Assembly (NCBI GenBank): GCA_026225945.1
Contig: JAMJFZ010003736.1
Coordinates: forward strand, 62,001-126,000
DNA length: 64,000 nucleotides
DNA from: Cricetomys ansorgei
Lineage: Eukaryota; Chordata; Mammalia; Rodentia; Nesomyidae
Reading direction: 5' to 3'
Part shown: piece by piece, positions 30,988 through 42,255 of the stretch
How the letters are laid out: the number at the start of each line of letters is the position of its first letter
How positions within the stretch are numbered: the first letter of the stretch is position 1
Made by a program: the position numbers and the translations under genes
Notes under the pieces: model-generated
Seen by the model: only the letters and a program-made list of their open reading frames with translations
Database searches by the model: none
Told to the model about the DNA's origin: nothing

Positions 30988-33900
30988 GTGAGTGTGTCCT
31001 GGTCTCTCTTCCCATGTCTCCCTGCAGTGAGTTGGATCTGCCATGTGCTGTGCTGGTCAGATGTGCTCGAGACTCATTTAACCCTGGGATCCAGGATTTT
31101 CATAGTGTTCCCTTTACAGTGAATAGTATTGAAACATCCAGGAGAGCATGTCTGCATCAGCACAGGAGGGGCTGAGGCTGGACTACTGTGAGCCCCATGT
31201 TAGCCTGAGCTGCAGACCAGACCCCACCTCGGGAGCACAGTAGGGACCCAGGCCTGGAGCTGGCAGTGTCCCTGGGTGTGAAGAGCTGCAGAGGCTGTGT
31301 TGGCTGAAGCAAGGGAGCCCAGGAGAGAGAAGCAGGAGCTGAGGTTGGGACGTCCTGAGTGGGGAGCAGCCCTGTTGACCAGGTCATACCTTCTGGGAAG
31401 TACAGACCCTAGACTGGGCTTTGATTCCATGTAAAGGGTCCCAGAGTGGGGTTGGGAAATATCAGACCAAAGTCCTGGTCCAGGAGTGGCTGTGGTGACT
31501 AAGGGTGAAATGGAGCAGCACAGAGTGAGAAGCAGCTCCAGGGCCCACAGTGCCTGGAACTCAGTCCTCCTGGTCTAGGGGCTAAGGGCTCTCACGGTGA
31601 GACAGCAAACTTTCCTGGTGTCAGGAAGTGACCAGGGCTTCTGGAAATGCAGGTGGCTTTTTCACAGAAGCAGCATTTGGCTCTGTGTTTTCTTCTGGTT
31701 TGGGTGTTTCTCCAGCACCTGTGACTGTGATTCATATGCATGCCTGGTGACCACAGAGTCCAGGGAGTTACAGACAGCCATGAACCACCAGGTGGGTGCT
31801 GGGAATTGAACCCAGGTCCTCAGGTAGAGCAGCCAGAGCATTTACTGCTCAGCCATTTTCTCTGGCCCCTGGATCATGGCCCTGTTTTAAAGTTCACAAG
31901 TTCCGTGGAGGAAGATGTGGGCTGAAGTCATGAATTTAGGATTGGGGTTGGGATATTTTGTGTGTTGTCTGACACAGACCAGGTAGAGCTTGTGTCTCAA
32001 GGTGTGGTCTCATGACCAACGTGTGAGCATCTGCAGGGATCTTTACAAATGCAAGATCTTGTGTGAGAACCCTTTACCTGAAGGACTCCGTGATGTCCAG
32101 GTTCATGGGAAGTTGAGAATGAGTGAGTGATTTCTTCACGGGAGGGCACGGGGCCGGGGCACAGGCAGGACAGAGATTTTCTACCGTCATTCACAGACTG
32201 CGGTGTTATGGTCTGGGATCTCTTACACATTAGTCATGGACGGCCAATCCACAATGCCTAGAGCTGCCTCGTCTGTTCCGTGGCTCCTGCTCCCCTCACA
32301 GTGTGTCCTCTGCTCTGACCTGTGTCTCTCCATCCTCTCACTGCTCTGTCTGTGTCCACAGAGGAGTTCCAGGTGCTTGGTCCTAGAGACCCCATTGTGG
32401 CCGCTCCAGGTGGGGAAGCCATCCTGCCCTGCTCCCTGTCTCCAGCCATGAGTGTGGAGGACATGGAGCTGAGGTGGTTCCGCAGGAGATTCTCAGAATC
32501 AATATTCGTCTATCGGAACCAACAAGAGCAGAAAGAAGAGCAGATGGTGGAGTATTCAAGGCGGGCCTCGCTGGTGAAGGACCAGTTCAGCCAAGGCAAG
32601 GCCGCTGTGCGCATCCACCAGGTCCGGGTGTCAGACAGTGGGATTTATGTCTGCTTCTTCAAACAGGGATCCTTTTCTGGAGAGGCCATCTTGGAGCTGA
32701 AGGTGGCAGGTGGGTTCTGATTGGGTGACCTGTCTGGGGGAGGAAACTAAGGGGTCATGTCTCTCAGCTCCTTGCTTCATTTTTTGGGACAAGGTCTCAT
32801 GTAGACCAGACTGTCCCTGACCTTGTGTGTCTGGAGGATGACCCTAATCTTCTGGTCCTCTGTCTTCCTCCTAAGAGCTGGGCTCACAGGTGTGCTCCCC
32901 CATACCTGGCTCTGCTCCCTCATGTTTATCTCTATTTACTTTTTGTTCCATGTTTAGATGAGGAACAGGTGGCTCATTCATACACAGGTTAATTCAATCC
33001 TAGTTCTACATGAGGGGCTAAAATATGCTGGGCCTCGTTCTGGGTGCCAGGGCTACAGTCAGTGTTAGGGAAGAACACCAGCTGTTGGAATTCAGGTTTT
33101 AGAAGTTTAGCAGAAACACAGACATATCAGCCAGTAGTCAGTTACAAATGATGATCAGTGGTCAGGACAAACGGCCAAGTAGAACAAGGAAGGAAGCTCA
33201 GGGTGTTGTCTTCTCTAAGGAGGAGAGCTGGCATTGGCCTGATGTCCTCGGGTCTCAAGTGAGTGTGGATAATGGGGAGGTAGAGAGCAATGGTGTCCCC
33301 CCAGGGCTTCTGGGCTCGGCTTCCTTCTGTTCCCTCTCCTGTGGATGAGGAAGGATTGGCCAGTGCTCTGTGTCTCCACAGTGGGCCATGGTCACCTTTC
33401 CTCTGGCAGTAGAGGCTCACCCTGTTTCCAACCCTAGTCAGTTCCCATTATGCCATGTGAAAGGCTCTCATGGAGTTCTGTGATACACGGGTGATGCTGG
33501 GGTTCCTAAGCTTTTGTGGCTTTTAGGGTCCTCACTTCTGTCCTGCAGCGATGGGCTCTGTCCCTGACGTGTACATCAAAGGTCCAGAAGACCATGGTGT
33601 GCGTGTGGTATGCAAGACTTCAGGGTGGTACCCGAAGCCCCAGGTGCAGTGGAGAGACTCCAGAGGGCAGACGCTCCCTGTGTCCTCTGAGACCCACACC
33701 GAAGATGATGCAGGGCTGTTCAGCATGGAGTCCTCCCTGGTGGTGAGGGACAGCTCTTTGGGGCATGTGACCTGTTCCATCTTCAACCCCATCTTAGGGG
33801 AGGAGAAGGCCAAGGCCATGTTCATCCCAGGTGAGTGCAGTTCCTAGCTCCTACAGAGCTCAGGAAGGGGTTGGCCTCCCTCCAGTGCTGGGCTGGAGGT

Positions 33901-36900
33901 TCCCGGGCGTACCAGTGATGTGATGTCTGCCTGGGCCACAGCGCCCTTCTTCCCTCAGGCCTCTTCTTGGAAGATAGATTTTGCTGTGAGCCTGTCTGTG
34001 ATCCTCACCGTGATAGGACTTCTAGTCTTTGGGGCAGGCTATTTTCTCAGAAGAGTGCATTCTGCAAGGTTGCAGGAGAAGTGGGCAAGGGAATATCTGC
34101 AGTTTAAGAAGGGAAGGGAACTGAATACAATGGAAGAGACTCTTAAGAGAAAGGAGGAGGAGCTGAAGAGAAAGCAGAAGGAGCTGAACAGAAAGCAGAA
34201 GGAGCTGAAGACAATGGAGGAGGAGGCAATGAAGATGAAAGGTAAGTCAGGGCAGAGTGAAGGACACAGTCAGGATCCCCAGGAAGGTCCCGTGTTCTGG
34301 GATCAGAGTTGGTGGCCAGGGAAACCCAGAGAGGATGGTGGAGTCTGGGGCTCAGGGTCTGTAGTGTAGACTACAAGGAAACAAGAACATTTTTCCTGTT
34401 TGTCTCCCAAGTGCACAGCCCTCTTCTCTCTCTTTTCTCCGGACACTGCAGCAGGACCTTGGCGAGTCATGCCTTTCCTCCTGAGCCCCTGGGCCCTCCG
34501 AATCCTCTGTGTCACTTTTCAGACCGGAGGAAAGCAGGCTACATGGCTGATGAGTGACTGCCCAGTGTCCCATGGTCCCTGGTAGCACATGTGGCCAAAG
34601 TGGCCTCTCCTTGATTGTAGGCAGAGTGGGAACCCCTTTTGGAGACAGAAGATTAAGTTCCTAGGAGGGGGAAGCCTGCTGTATGGAATCTCCTGGATCC
34701 CTGTGTGTGAGTCCATCCAGGGTAGAAGACAGGGATGTGATGGTGACCCCTGGATTAGTCCTGTGCCCTGTGTCTGGTTCCAACCATCCCTGCTAACGGC
34801 ACTGATGAATTTTTGGGCTCCAGCAGCTCAAGATTATTGTCTGCACCTGGAAAACAAACAGCAGATCTTAAAGTTTCGTTAAATAGGTGTCTTAGTCAGG
34901 TTTCTGTCACTGTGATAAAACTCCATGCATAAAAACATCTGGGGAGGAAAGGGTTAATTGGTCTATCCACTTTCACATCCCAGTCCCCCACTGAGGAAGC
35001 CAGGGCAGGAACTCAGGGCAGGAGCCTGGGGCAGGAGCTGGAGCAGAGACCATGGCAGAGGGCTCTCACTGGCTGCCCCTCTTGGCTGGTTCAGCCTGCT
35101 GTGGACACATCCCAGGACCACCTGCTCAGAGGAGGCTCCGCCCACAGTGGGCGGGGCCTTCTCCATCAACCATCAATCAAGAGTGTGCCTTGTCTGTAGC
35201 CTGATCTCATGGAGGGATTTTCTCAGTTGAGGGTCCCTCTTCTCAGAGGACTCCAGCTTGTGTCAAATAGACAAAAAAGAAAACAAACAAACAAACTAGC
35301 ACGAGAGGTTTATAAGTGAACACTGCCACAGATCCAGGAACATGAGCTCTGCCTTCTCCTCAGTCCTCCTCCATGGAGTCTGCTCCTTCAGCTCCTGAAG
35401 GTGTTGATCAGAGAGATGGGGAGTGGCCAGGGCCGCTGACCTCCATGGGAACAGGATGGGGAGAGCGGGAGCTCCTGGCATAGTGGGCTCCTCCTTAGAG
35501 ATATTTCACCTGGGGACACTGGGCGTTTCACCCAGGAACTCACTTCCTGTCCGTGTTTATACACACTCTCCCTTCAGCACACCTCCCAATACACCTGACC
35601 AATGAACACTGATCTTGTAATGGCGTCTGAGGGTTGTGAATAGCTTTACTTTATTCTCTAATGTGTTTCCCACATGGCAAGGCTTGATTGCTAACAGCAT
35701 AGCTGAATAATTATAGAATATAATATTTTTTAACCCTTTGGGTTTTGAAGTAGAGGCAGCCTGTTGACCACTAGGCCACACAGGATAGCATAGCAGGAAA
35801 TGTAGCCTACAATGCCATCTTTCTCATCTGTGGCCTAAGGAATTTCCCATAACACTCTGCTGCAGATGAAGGCCCAAGCTGATCCAGGTACATGGCCATT
35901 GTGGAGTCCTATCCTCTGGGCAGAACATGTGTCTTAGAGTTTATTTCTGGTATGAAACACCATGACCGAAAGCAACTTGGGGAGGACAGGGTTTGTGTGA
36001 CTTCCACTTCCATGATCACAGGGTCGTCAAGGCAGGAACCCAAACAGGGCAGGAATCTGGAGCCAGGAGCTGAGGCAGAGGCCACGGAGCATGCTGCTGA
36101 CTGGCTTGCTCCTGCTGCTTGTTCAGACTGTTTTCTGGTCTACCCCGTGACCAGCTTCTAAGGGATGACACCGCCCACAATGGGCTGGGTTCTCCCACAT
36201 CCATCATCCACCAAGAAAATACCCCATAACCTTGCCCACAGGCCAATCCTGTGGAGGCATTTTCTCTGTTCAGATTCCTTCTTCCCTGATGCCCCCACCT
36301 TGTGTCAAGCTGACACAGGAACTAGCCAGCACCACATAGCTGTTAACCTTTGGAACTGCCAGAAGCTGTGAGCACCCAAAGGAGACATGCAGAAGACTTG
36401 GCCCAATTAACTTCTGCCATGGTGTTAGGGTGGGCTCAGGAGGCCCCTCTGTTCCCCGAGTACTAACAGGGAATTCTTGGTTATTAGGAGATAGGAGTCA
36501 CAAGGCCCTCTGTGTCCCTTCCTAAGAGAGTGTCTGTATGTAAATATGTGTGTGTTATTGTGTATATATGTGTGTACATGTGTATATATGTGTGTGTGTT
36601 TGTATGGGTGCACGGGCGACAGGTACACTGTCTCCACGTCTCCCAGGTCTGTGTTCAGAACAGCTGGAGCAGATGCTGTAACCTCTAAACCACTCACAGA
36701 ACTTCTGCTTCTCTTGTAGATTGGCGCAAGGAGCAGTTCCAGGCCTGTGAGTGACTGTGTGCTTTGGGGACGCTCCTCCTGCTCTTCCCATGGCTCTGTT
36801 CTGTCCTTTGGTTCTCTGTGGTGATGCAGATGGTGACAGCTTCAGTGGTGGTGGTGTGGAGGGCAGAGCAGACAGGCTCTAAGCTGGGTGTGGTTCTCAA

Positions 36901-37808
36901 GGGCCCTCTGACCTTGTAACCCCAATGAGCCTTCCAGGCCCTTCCCCTACTTGCAAGCCATGGTCTTGAGTCACAAGGCTCTCGTGTGAAGGACTTGTCC
37001 CTGTCCCCGAAGAGAAGATTCCTTGAGGAGGACATTGGGGAAGCTGTGGACGTTGGGGTCCGGGGAGGACCCCCCATGACTGATAACTCTACCTACTGGG
37101 CCTGTCACTCTGGATCCAGACTCTGCCCACCCCGCCCTTGCCATCTCTCAGGACAGGAAGACTGTGACCTGTGAGGATACCCGGATGAGATTGACTGGCC
37201 TCTGCAGTGTGTTAGGCTCTGAAGGCATCTCCTCTGGAAGATGTTACTGGGAGGTGAAGATAGAGAGTGCATTCTGGAGCAAGTGGACTCTGGGGGTCTG
37301 TAGGGAAGGTGTGGAGAGGAACAACTGGTACGGACAGCGTCCATATGAGGGGATTTGGACTGTAGGGTGCGATTATAATGAATATTTGGGCTTTACCAAC
37401 ACTGGATTGGTTTCTCTATCCCTTGGATATCCTCCCCATCATGTGGGTGTGTTTGTGGACTACAGCCAAGGGGACATCTCCTTCTACAACATGAGGGACA
37501 GGTCCCACATTTACTCCTTCCAAGGAGTTTCCTTCTCTGGGACTCTTTTTCCTTACTTCAGGCTTCTGTCTGGAGATGTTACGATGACCATCAGTTCTGG
37601 GGGGTTCCATGTGTCGAGAAGCCCTTTGTGTTTTATAGAGGAGTCTCAGGGTTCCCCAGAGGAGGGGCTCAGCACAGGGGTGGGGCTCAGCCCAGGCTCT
37701 TGTGTTTCTGACTCTCTCCCAGGGGAACAGTCCCCATTGCTCTCATCAGATTCCTTCTGTCCGAGGAATCTCAGCCAGCCTACAACCTCACTTATGGAAA
37801 GAGTCTGA
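30903..37808 (+). CDS. Gene C: butyrophilin-like membrane Ig protein, B30.2 exon intact but acceptor lost
   Basis: Exons: signal peptide 30903-30987, IgV 32362-32709, IgC 33549-33830, membrane and coiled coil 33942-34241, 27-nt exons 34523-34549 and 36720-36746, B30.2 37099-37808. The Ig and membrane exons are open and spliceable. Three splice signals are altered: the last base of the signal exon is A instead of G (CCACAA|gtgagt), the first 27-nt exon has AT instead of GT at its donor, and the B30.2 acceptor reads cctacTG instead of cctgcAG. The B30.2 exon itself is fully open, about 236 codons with an extended tail. The likely product is a surface IgV-IgC protein whose tail stops in the intron after the membrane exon. 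A functional B30.2 form would need a non-canonical acceptor. Confidence 0.85.
31735..31867 (-). repeat. B2 SINE in intron 1 of gene C
   Basis: Inverted B2 with GGGAATTGAACCCAGG, orthologous position to gene B. Confidence 0.8.
32362..32709 (+). CDS. Gene C IgV-domain exon
   Basis: Same length and cysteine/tryptophan pattern as gene B. Differences include EQMVEYSRRASLV in place of EQMAEYSGRTSLV. The donor is G|GTGGGT and the frame is fully open. Confidence 0.9.
33549..33830 (+). CDS. Gene C IgC-domain exon
   Basis: Acceptor tgtcctgcag; reads AMGSVPDVYIKGPEDHG, VVCKTSGWYPKPQVQW, VTCSIFNPILGEE. Open, phase 1, donor GTGAGT. The following 111-nt intron contains an in-frame TAG, unlike A, B and E. 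Confidence 0.9.
33942..34241 (+). CDS. Gene C transmembrane + extended coiled-coil exon
   Basis: At 300 nt it is 36 nt longer than in B and D. The span (FAVSLSVILTVIGLLVFGAG) begins WKIDFAVSL, closer to gene A (WKTAFAVSL) than to B/D/E (WMSAFF or WMSTFF). The tail has extra heptads EELKRKQ, KELNRKQ and KELKTME. The donor AAAG|GTAAGT is good. Confidence 0.85.
34523..34549 (+). pseudogene. Gene C 27-nt exon (DRRKAGYMA) with donor GT changed to AT
   Basis: The acceptor is kept, but the exon is followed by ATGAGT rather than GTGAGT. The change is shared with D and E. Phase 1-1 means the exon can be skipped without frame damage. Confidence 0.75.
34889..35272 (+). repeat. Interspersed repeat R1, unit C
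   Basis: Same element between the two 27-nt exons of gene C. Confidence 0.6.
35929..36333 (+). repeat. Interspersed repeat R2, unit C
   Basis: Same element, same position; a few bases near the 5' end differ from A and B (TTTATTTCTGGTATG). Confidence 0.6.
36536..36606. repeat. TG/TATG microsatellite, unit C
   Basis: Same locus, about 70 bp. Confidence 0.85.
36720..36746 (+). CDS. Gene C second 27-nt exon (DWRKEQFQA)
   Basis: Acceptor ctcttgtag and donor GCCT|GTGAGT both intact. Confidence 0.7.
37099..37808 (+). CDS. Gene C B30.2 exon, open frame, no AG acceptor
   Basis: Open from WPVTLDPDSAHP through PRY and SPRY: GSEGISSGRCYWEVKIES, FWSKWTLGVCREGVERNN, HHVGVFVDYSQGDISFYNM, SGTLFPYF. A roughly 45-residue tail follows before TGA. 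The dinucleotide before the exon is TG, not AG. The next AG, in ctctcag 37153-37154, would give a stop within a few codons in either incoming phase. Confidence 0.8.
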
Positions 37809-37880
37809 GCTGGAGATGTGACTCAGTGGTTAAAAGCACTTGCTGCTCTTGCAGAGGACCTGAGTTCAATTCCCAGAAAC
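37807..37880 (+). repeat. B2-type SINE fragment (unit C)
   Basis: Same element, overlapping the extended stop of the gene C B30.2 exon by a few bases; the tail differs (CCCAGAAACAATTC). Confidence 0.7.
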
Positions 37881-37990
37881 AATTCAAAACCCACAAACAA
37901 CCAAGTAGAAGTATGGCAGAATCTCATGTTATGAGTATTGTCAGAGTTTCCTCTTCCTCACAGGCATTGAGGGGAAGAGTTGAAATACAA

Positions 37991-38366
37991 GGTAGACTCA
38001 TCTGAAAGAAGGGATGCTTGATTGAGAAACTCCTGCCTAACATCCAGCTGTGGGGCATTTTCCTAATTAGTGATTGATGGGGGAGGCCCAGCCCACTGTG
38101 GGTGGAGCCATCCCTGTGCTGCTGGTCCTGGGTTCTACAAGAAAGCAGGCTGAACAAGCCATGGGGAGCAAGCCAGTGAGCAGCAGCCCTCCATGGCCTC
38201 TGCATCAGCTCCTGCCTCCAGGTTCCTGCCCTGCTTGAGTTCCTGTCCTGACTTCCTTCAGTGATGGACTGTGATGTGGAAGTGTGAGCTGAATAAACCC
38301 TCTCCTCCCCAGCTTGCTTTTGGTCATGGTGTGTTGTCTCAGCAATGGAAACCATAACCAGGACAC
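37991..38366 (-). repeat. Interspersed repeat R3, unit C (inverted, left end deleted)
   Basis: Same element missing its left end at a deletion junction; plus-strand AATAAA at 38292-38297. Confidence 0.6.
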
Positions 38367-38456
38367 CAACTCTTTCTGCTTCTCACTGCAGAGATCCCTG
38401 AGCCTCTGCAAATGAGTTATTATTCTTGTTCTAACCAAACACAGGAGAAAGCCATT

Positions 38457-38571
38457 CAAGGAAGGAAGGGAAGGAAGGAAGGAAGGGCAGAACAGAAGGA
38501 GGAGAGAGGAAGGGAGGAAGGAATGGAGGCGAGAAGAGGGAAGGAAGGACGAAGGGAGAAGGAGGGAAGGC
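38457..38571. repeat. Polypurine tract, unit C
   Basis: GGAA-rich tract at the same site. Confidence 0.85.
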
Positions 38572-39160
38572 TTTCCTTCAGCTCCAGGTCTGAGGGAATA
38601 CAGTCTGCCATGGTGCAGAAGCATGGCAGCAGGAGCATGTGTTGCTGGTCACATCCTACACAGTCAGGAAGCAAGATGGAAGCAGGGGCTGGGCTTGCTT
38701 CCCCTGCTTTATTCAGCCAGTGAGCCCGGCCCAGGGAACATGGGTGACTGCATTCGGGGTTGGCAAGGAAGAATGGCCATCATGCACTGCTTGTCCCATG
38801 CGAACACTGGGACCAATCCCCTGCCCCATCCACTGCCAGTAGTTACCGCAGAGAATCTCCTTCCATCGCATTAGCTAAAATCCAGCCTTGTTCATCTCAG
38901 ACGATATGGATGTCTTCTGGAAAGTCTGTCCTAGAAGGAGGAGGAGGGGGAGGGGGGAAGGGGTGATCAAGGGAAATGCTCTATTGATCAGGGCTGGGAT
39001 CCAGGTGGGATGGAACGTGCCCTCCCCAGGTCAGTGCACTGAGCAGCCATTTGACTGACATGCATATAAATAGCAGAGGAGGTGGGGCCAGGATGTTTAG
39101 AGATGTTGGTTATGTGTTGGATGAAGGGTTGGGGGAGAGGATGTGCAGGTCCCTGGGGTA

Positions 39161-39745
39161 CCTGGTGAGTGCAGTTACTGTCCTAGGAGGCCCCTGGCTG
39201 GGAAATTTCAGAGTTATCATTTTCCCAGGAAGGTTTGTCACACGCCAAGAATTGACTTTAGCAGTCTTTATTGGACACACAGGTCATGGATTGATTTTGA
39301 AATCCTCTGTTTTACATTTAGAAATACATAAGTAGGCAAAGGTTGAAGGTATTAATATGATTTATGGAGATGAAATAATTGTGTTGGTGTCTCGTCGAGG
39401 AAGGTGCACAAGACACATTTGTACCTCTAAAAATCACATATGTGAGTTCATACATGAGTTCACCATCCTGATTGACAGGACGAGTAAAATGAGCAAAACA
39501 CGGGCTGGCCTGCAGTGAAAGTCTTCAGGTTCATCCCCCAGGAGCCCAAAGGGCTGCCTTTGTGCAGACCGGCCGATCTTCCCACCGCTCTGTTGAAACT
39601 TTCCAAGCACTTGCTGGGTCTGGGGCCTGTGGAGCGGAGAGCTCTCTGCCTCTGGAGGAAGCCACTGCTCAGGGGTCTGAGTGGGCTTGGGGCAGGAGAC
39701 AGGGGGTCGGACAGGAGGGGTTGGAGTGGAAGTAGTAGAGCTGGG
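39161..39745. other. Unidentified ~585-bp block, unit C
   Basis: Same block; TTTATT at 39267-39272. Confidence 0.45.
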
Positions 39746-40351
39746 GTGTGACGTGGGCAGGAAGGCAGGTGATTGGTGGGAGGAGTGTGACGTGAGCAGG
39801 ACGGCAGGTGATTGGTGGGGACTGCCCTGACTGCTGTGGGTGAAGTTGCAGACCCAGAGAGCTGAGAGGCCATGGTGTGTGGTGTGGGTGGGTCAGGCTG
39901 TGGGTGGGGTCCTGCCGCTGGGACCTGACTGGCTGTCACTCTCACAGCCCCTCTCCTTGAGTCTGGTCGGCTTGGATCTCTGGTCTGGCTGGTGCTGACC
40001 CTGAGGCTGCAGAGCCTCCGTGCTCCCAGGTCCCAGTCTCCACGGCCTGGTCAGCTGCACTCTGGGGTCCGGGAGCCCAGCTTCAGGAGTGAGAGACTCT
40101 GTCTGCCAGAAAGGATCTCTGGTCGCCATGTCCTGCCTCTAACTCTGCTAACCATGGTGGGAGAGACAGTCATAGCAGATGCCGACGGACTTCTCCGTGG
40201 ACCTGTGCCCTGGTCACACTCTTTGTAACAAGAACATTAATGGGCGCCCGCCCAACTGGGAACTGGCCACGCGTTGTCACGTTCTGGACACCAGGGGGCG
40301 CTGAGGCTGAGGAAACGTGGTTGAGACTTCCTGAGTGGCTTTTCCTTTGGG

Positions 40352-40413
<62 letters not shown>

Positions 40414-40441
40414 GTGTGTGTATATATATGTGTGTGTGTAT
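40352..40441. repeat. TG microsatellite, C-D intergenic
   Basis: Long TG run with TATATA interruptions, about 90 bp. Confidence 0.9.
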
Positions 40442-42165
40442 AATAATTTACATAAACATAATAATACATATCTATTAAAATTTACTTTTATTTTACTTCT
40501 GTGTATCTTTGAGTGTGTGGTCTCCAGCCGAGGCCAGGAGGGAGCAGAGGAGCCTCTGGACTGAGAGTTACAGGAAGTTGTGGGCCTCCATGTGAGGGTG
40601 CTGGGGACTGAACCTGGATCCTCTGAAGAGCACTCCCGACAGCAGAGCCATCCTCCAGCTCATGGCCTAGGGTGCCCTAGGCCCTTGGGGAGCCTGTTCC
40701 TGGGTCCTGCACACTGGCCCTGCTCTGAGACACACTGGTCTGAGAGGTCTTCCAAGCCCTCTGAAGTGCTCCTCACCAGTGCAGTGTTTAGAACTCACAG
40801 CTCACAGATACAGAGAATTAAACAAGAAGAGTATACAGAGAAATACACAAACATAGAGGTGCAGGTAAAGCTCTCAAGTAGAAGTTCTAATGTGCCCAGT
40901 CTCCCTCCTCCCCATATCAGTGAAGTGCTCCCCACACTGATGCCCGTCTGGTGGCCCAGTGTGGAAGAGAAATTCATGCCCACATCTTCCTGCAGCTTTC
41001 CTTGTCCCGAGATCCGCCACAGCTTGTCTGCAGCTAACAGCTCCCAGGTGGGAGGCCGAGGGGGAGCACGGCATGGCGTGGTTCTTACCATGCATCCTTG
41101 CCTGTCTTAGATCAGAGTCCAGAGCTGGTGAGAGTGAGACCAGACTCTCAGGAGAGGCCCTCAGAGGAGAATTCTGTCTCTTTAATGTAAGGGTCCTGAC
41201 ATTTGGGGTTCAGGTAGGGGAGGGTCAGTTGATACTCAGGGGTAAAGGCCATTGACTAACACAGGGATGCTGGAATAGGCATACTCCAGGGGAGGGGGTC
41301 TTAGGTAAGCAATGCTGCCAATTACAGCCTGCCTTTGAAGAGTGTGGAGTTTTACTGTGACCTGTGGTGTCAGCACAGAGACTGCAAAGGGGAGGGGCCA
41401 GGGATCCTGCCAGCCCATCTTGCCAGGGCTGGGGTTCTAAGTGCCCTGGACCCACAGCTTCTGTGTGCTCCACCACTGTCCTGCTGTCTGTGGCTTCTTT
41501 ACCAGTGCTTATTGTCACTGATGATGGCTGTGATTCTGACACTCCGGCCTGTCTGATCCAATCTTTGTCCCCACCCCCCCAACACCCATGGAGGCATAGG
41601 CTGGTTTCAGGAGGAGAGAAGGTTTGTGGCCCTGCAATATGAAGTCACCTGGAGTCCAAGGTCCCTCGCAGGCTCCTGCTGAGTCTGTTGTTCCTGGAGC
41701 TGGGGTTGGGCTGGGCAAGGGATGAGGTGGGGTGGGGGACAGGGATGACATGCTTCTGGAAGCCCTCCCTGCCTTCCCCCATCTTAGCAGTGACTGGCGT
41801 AGACCAGGGCTCCCCACCTCATCTCTGTGTGCAGTCGGACAGGAGCTGACATGACTCTGATGCAGCAGCCCAGCTCCTGATGATAACAGGGAGTCGATAA
41901 AGTTTTGTTTTGTTTTTTCTGTCATCTCTCAGCATTTCCATAGCATGTGTAGGGCCTTGGGAAGTCTCCCCATTGGGCAGGGTTGGCTGGCAGGGGTGGA
42001 TGGGGTGGGGAGTGGACGTTCACCCCTTCCTGGTAAAGTCCAGAGGGCGGGGAACATATCTGTTCATATTACTGTAGCTTTCACTTTAGATGACTGGAAC
42101 TCGGATTGCTCCTTGGCTGGGAGGGCCCTGCTGACACCGGCAGGGTCAGAGTCTCTGCAGCGGCC

Positions 42166-42255
42166 ATGACAGCTCCTGCCAGGCTCTGCTTCTTGTCTGC
42201 TGCCCCAGAAACCAAGAACCTGCTGGAGATGTAGAAACTGGAGCCCGGCATCGGG
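42166..42255 (+). promoter_or_regulatory. Candidate 5' non-coding exon of gene D
   Basis: Same short ORF, donor GGG|GTGAGC, 1658 nt before the leader ATG. Confidence 0.3.

Noticed and set aside
37924..38355. Minus-strand ORF of 143 codons (also at 5494, 20240 and 51001)
   Set aside because: It lies within interspersed repeat R3 and recurs wherever the repeat does.
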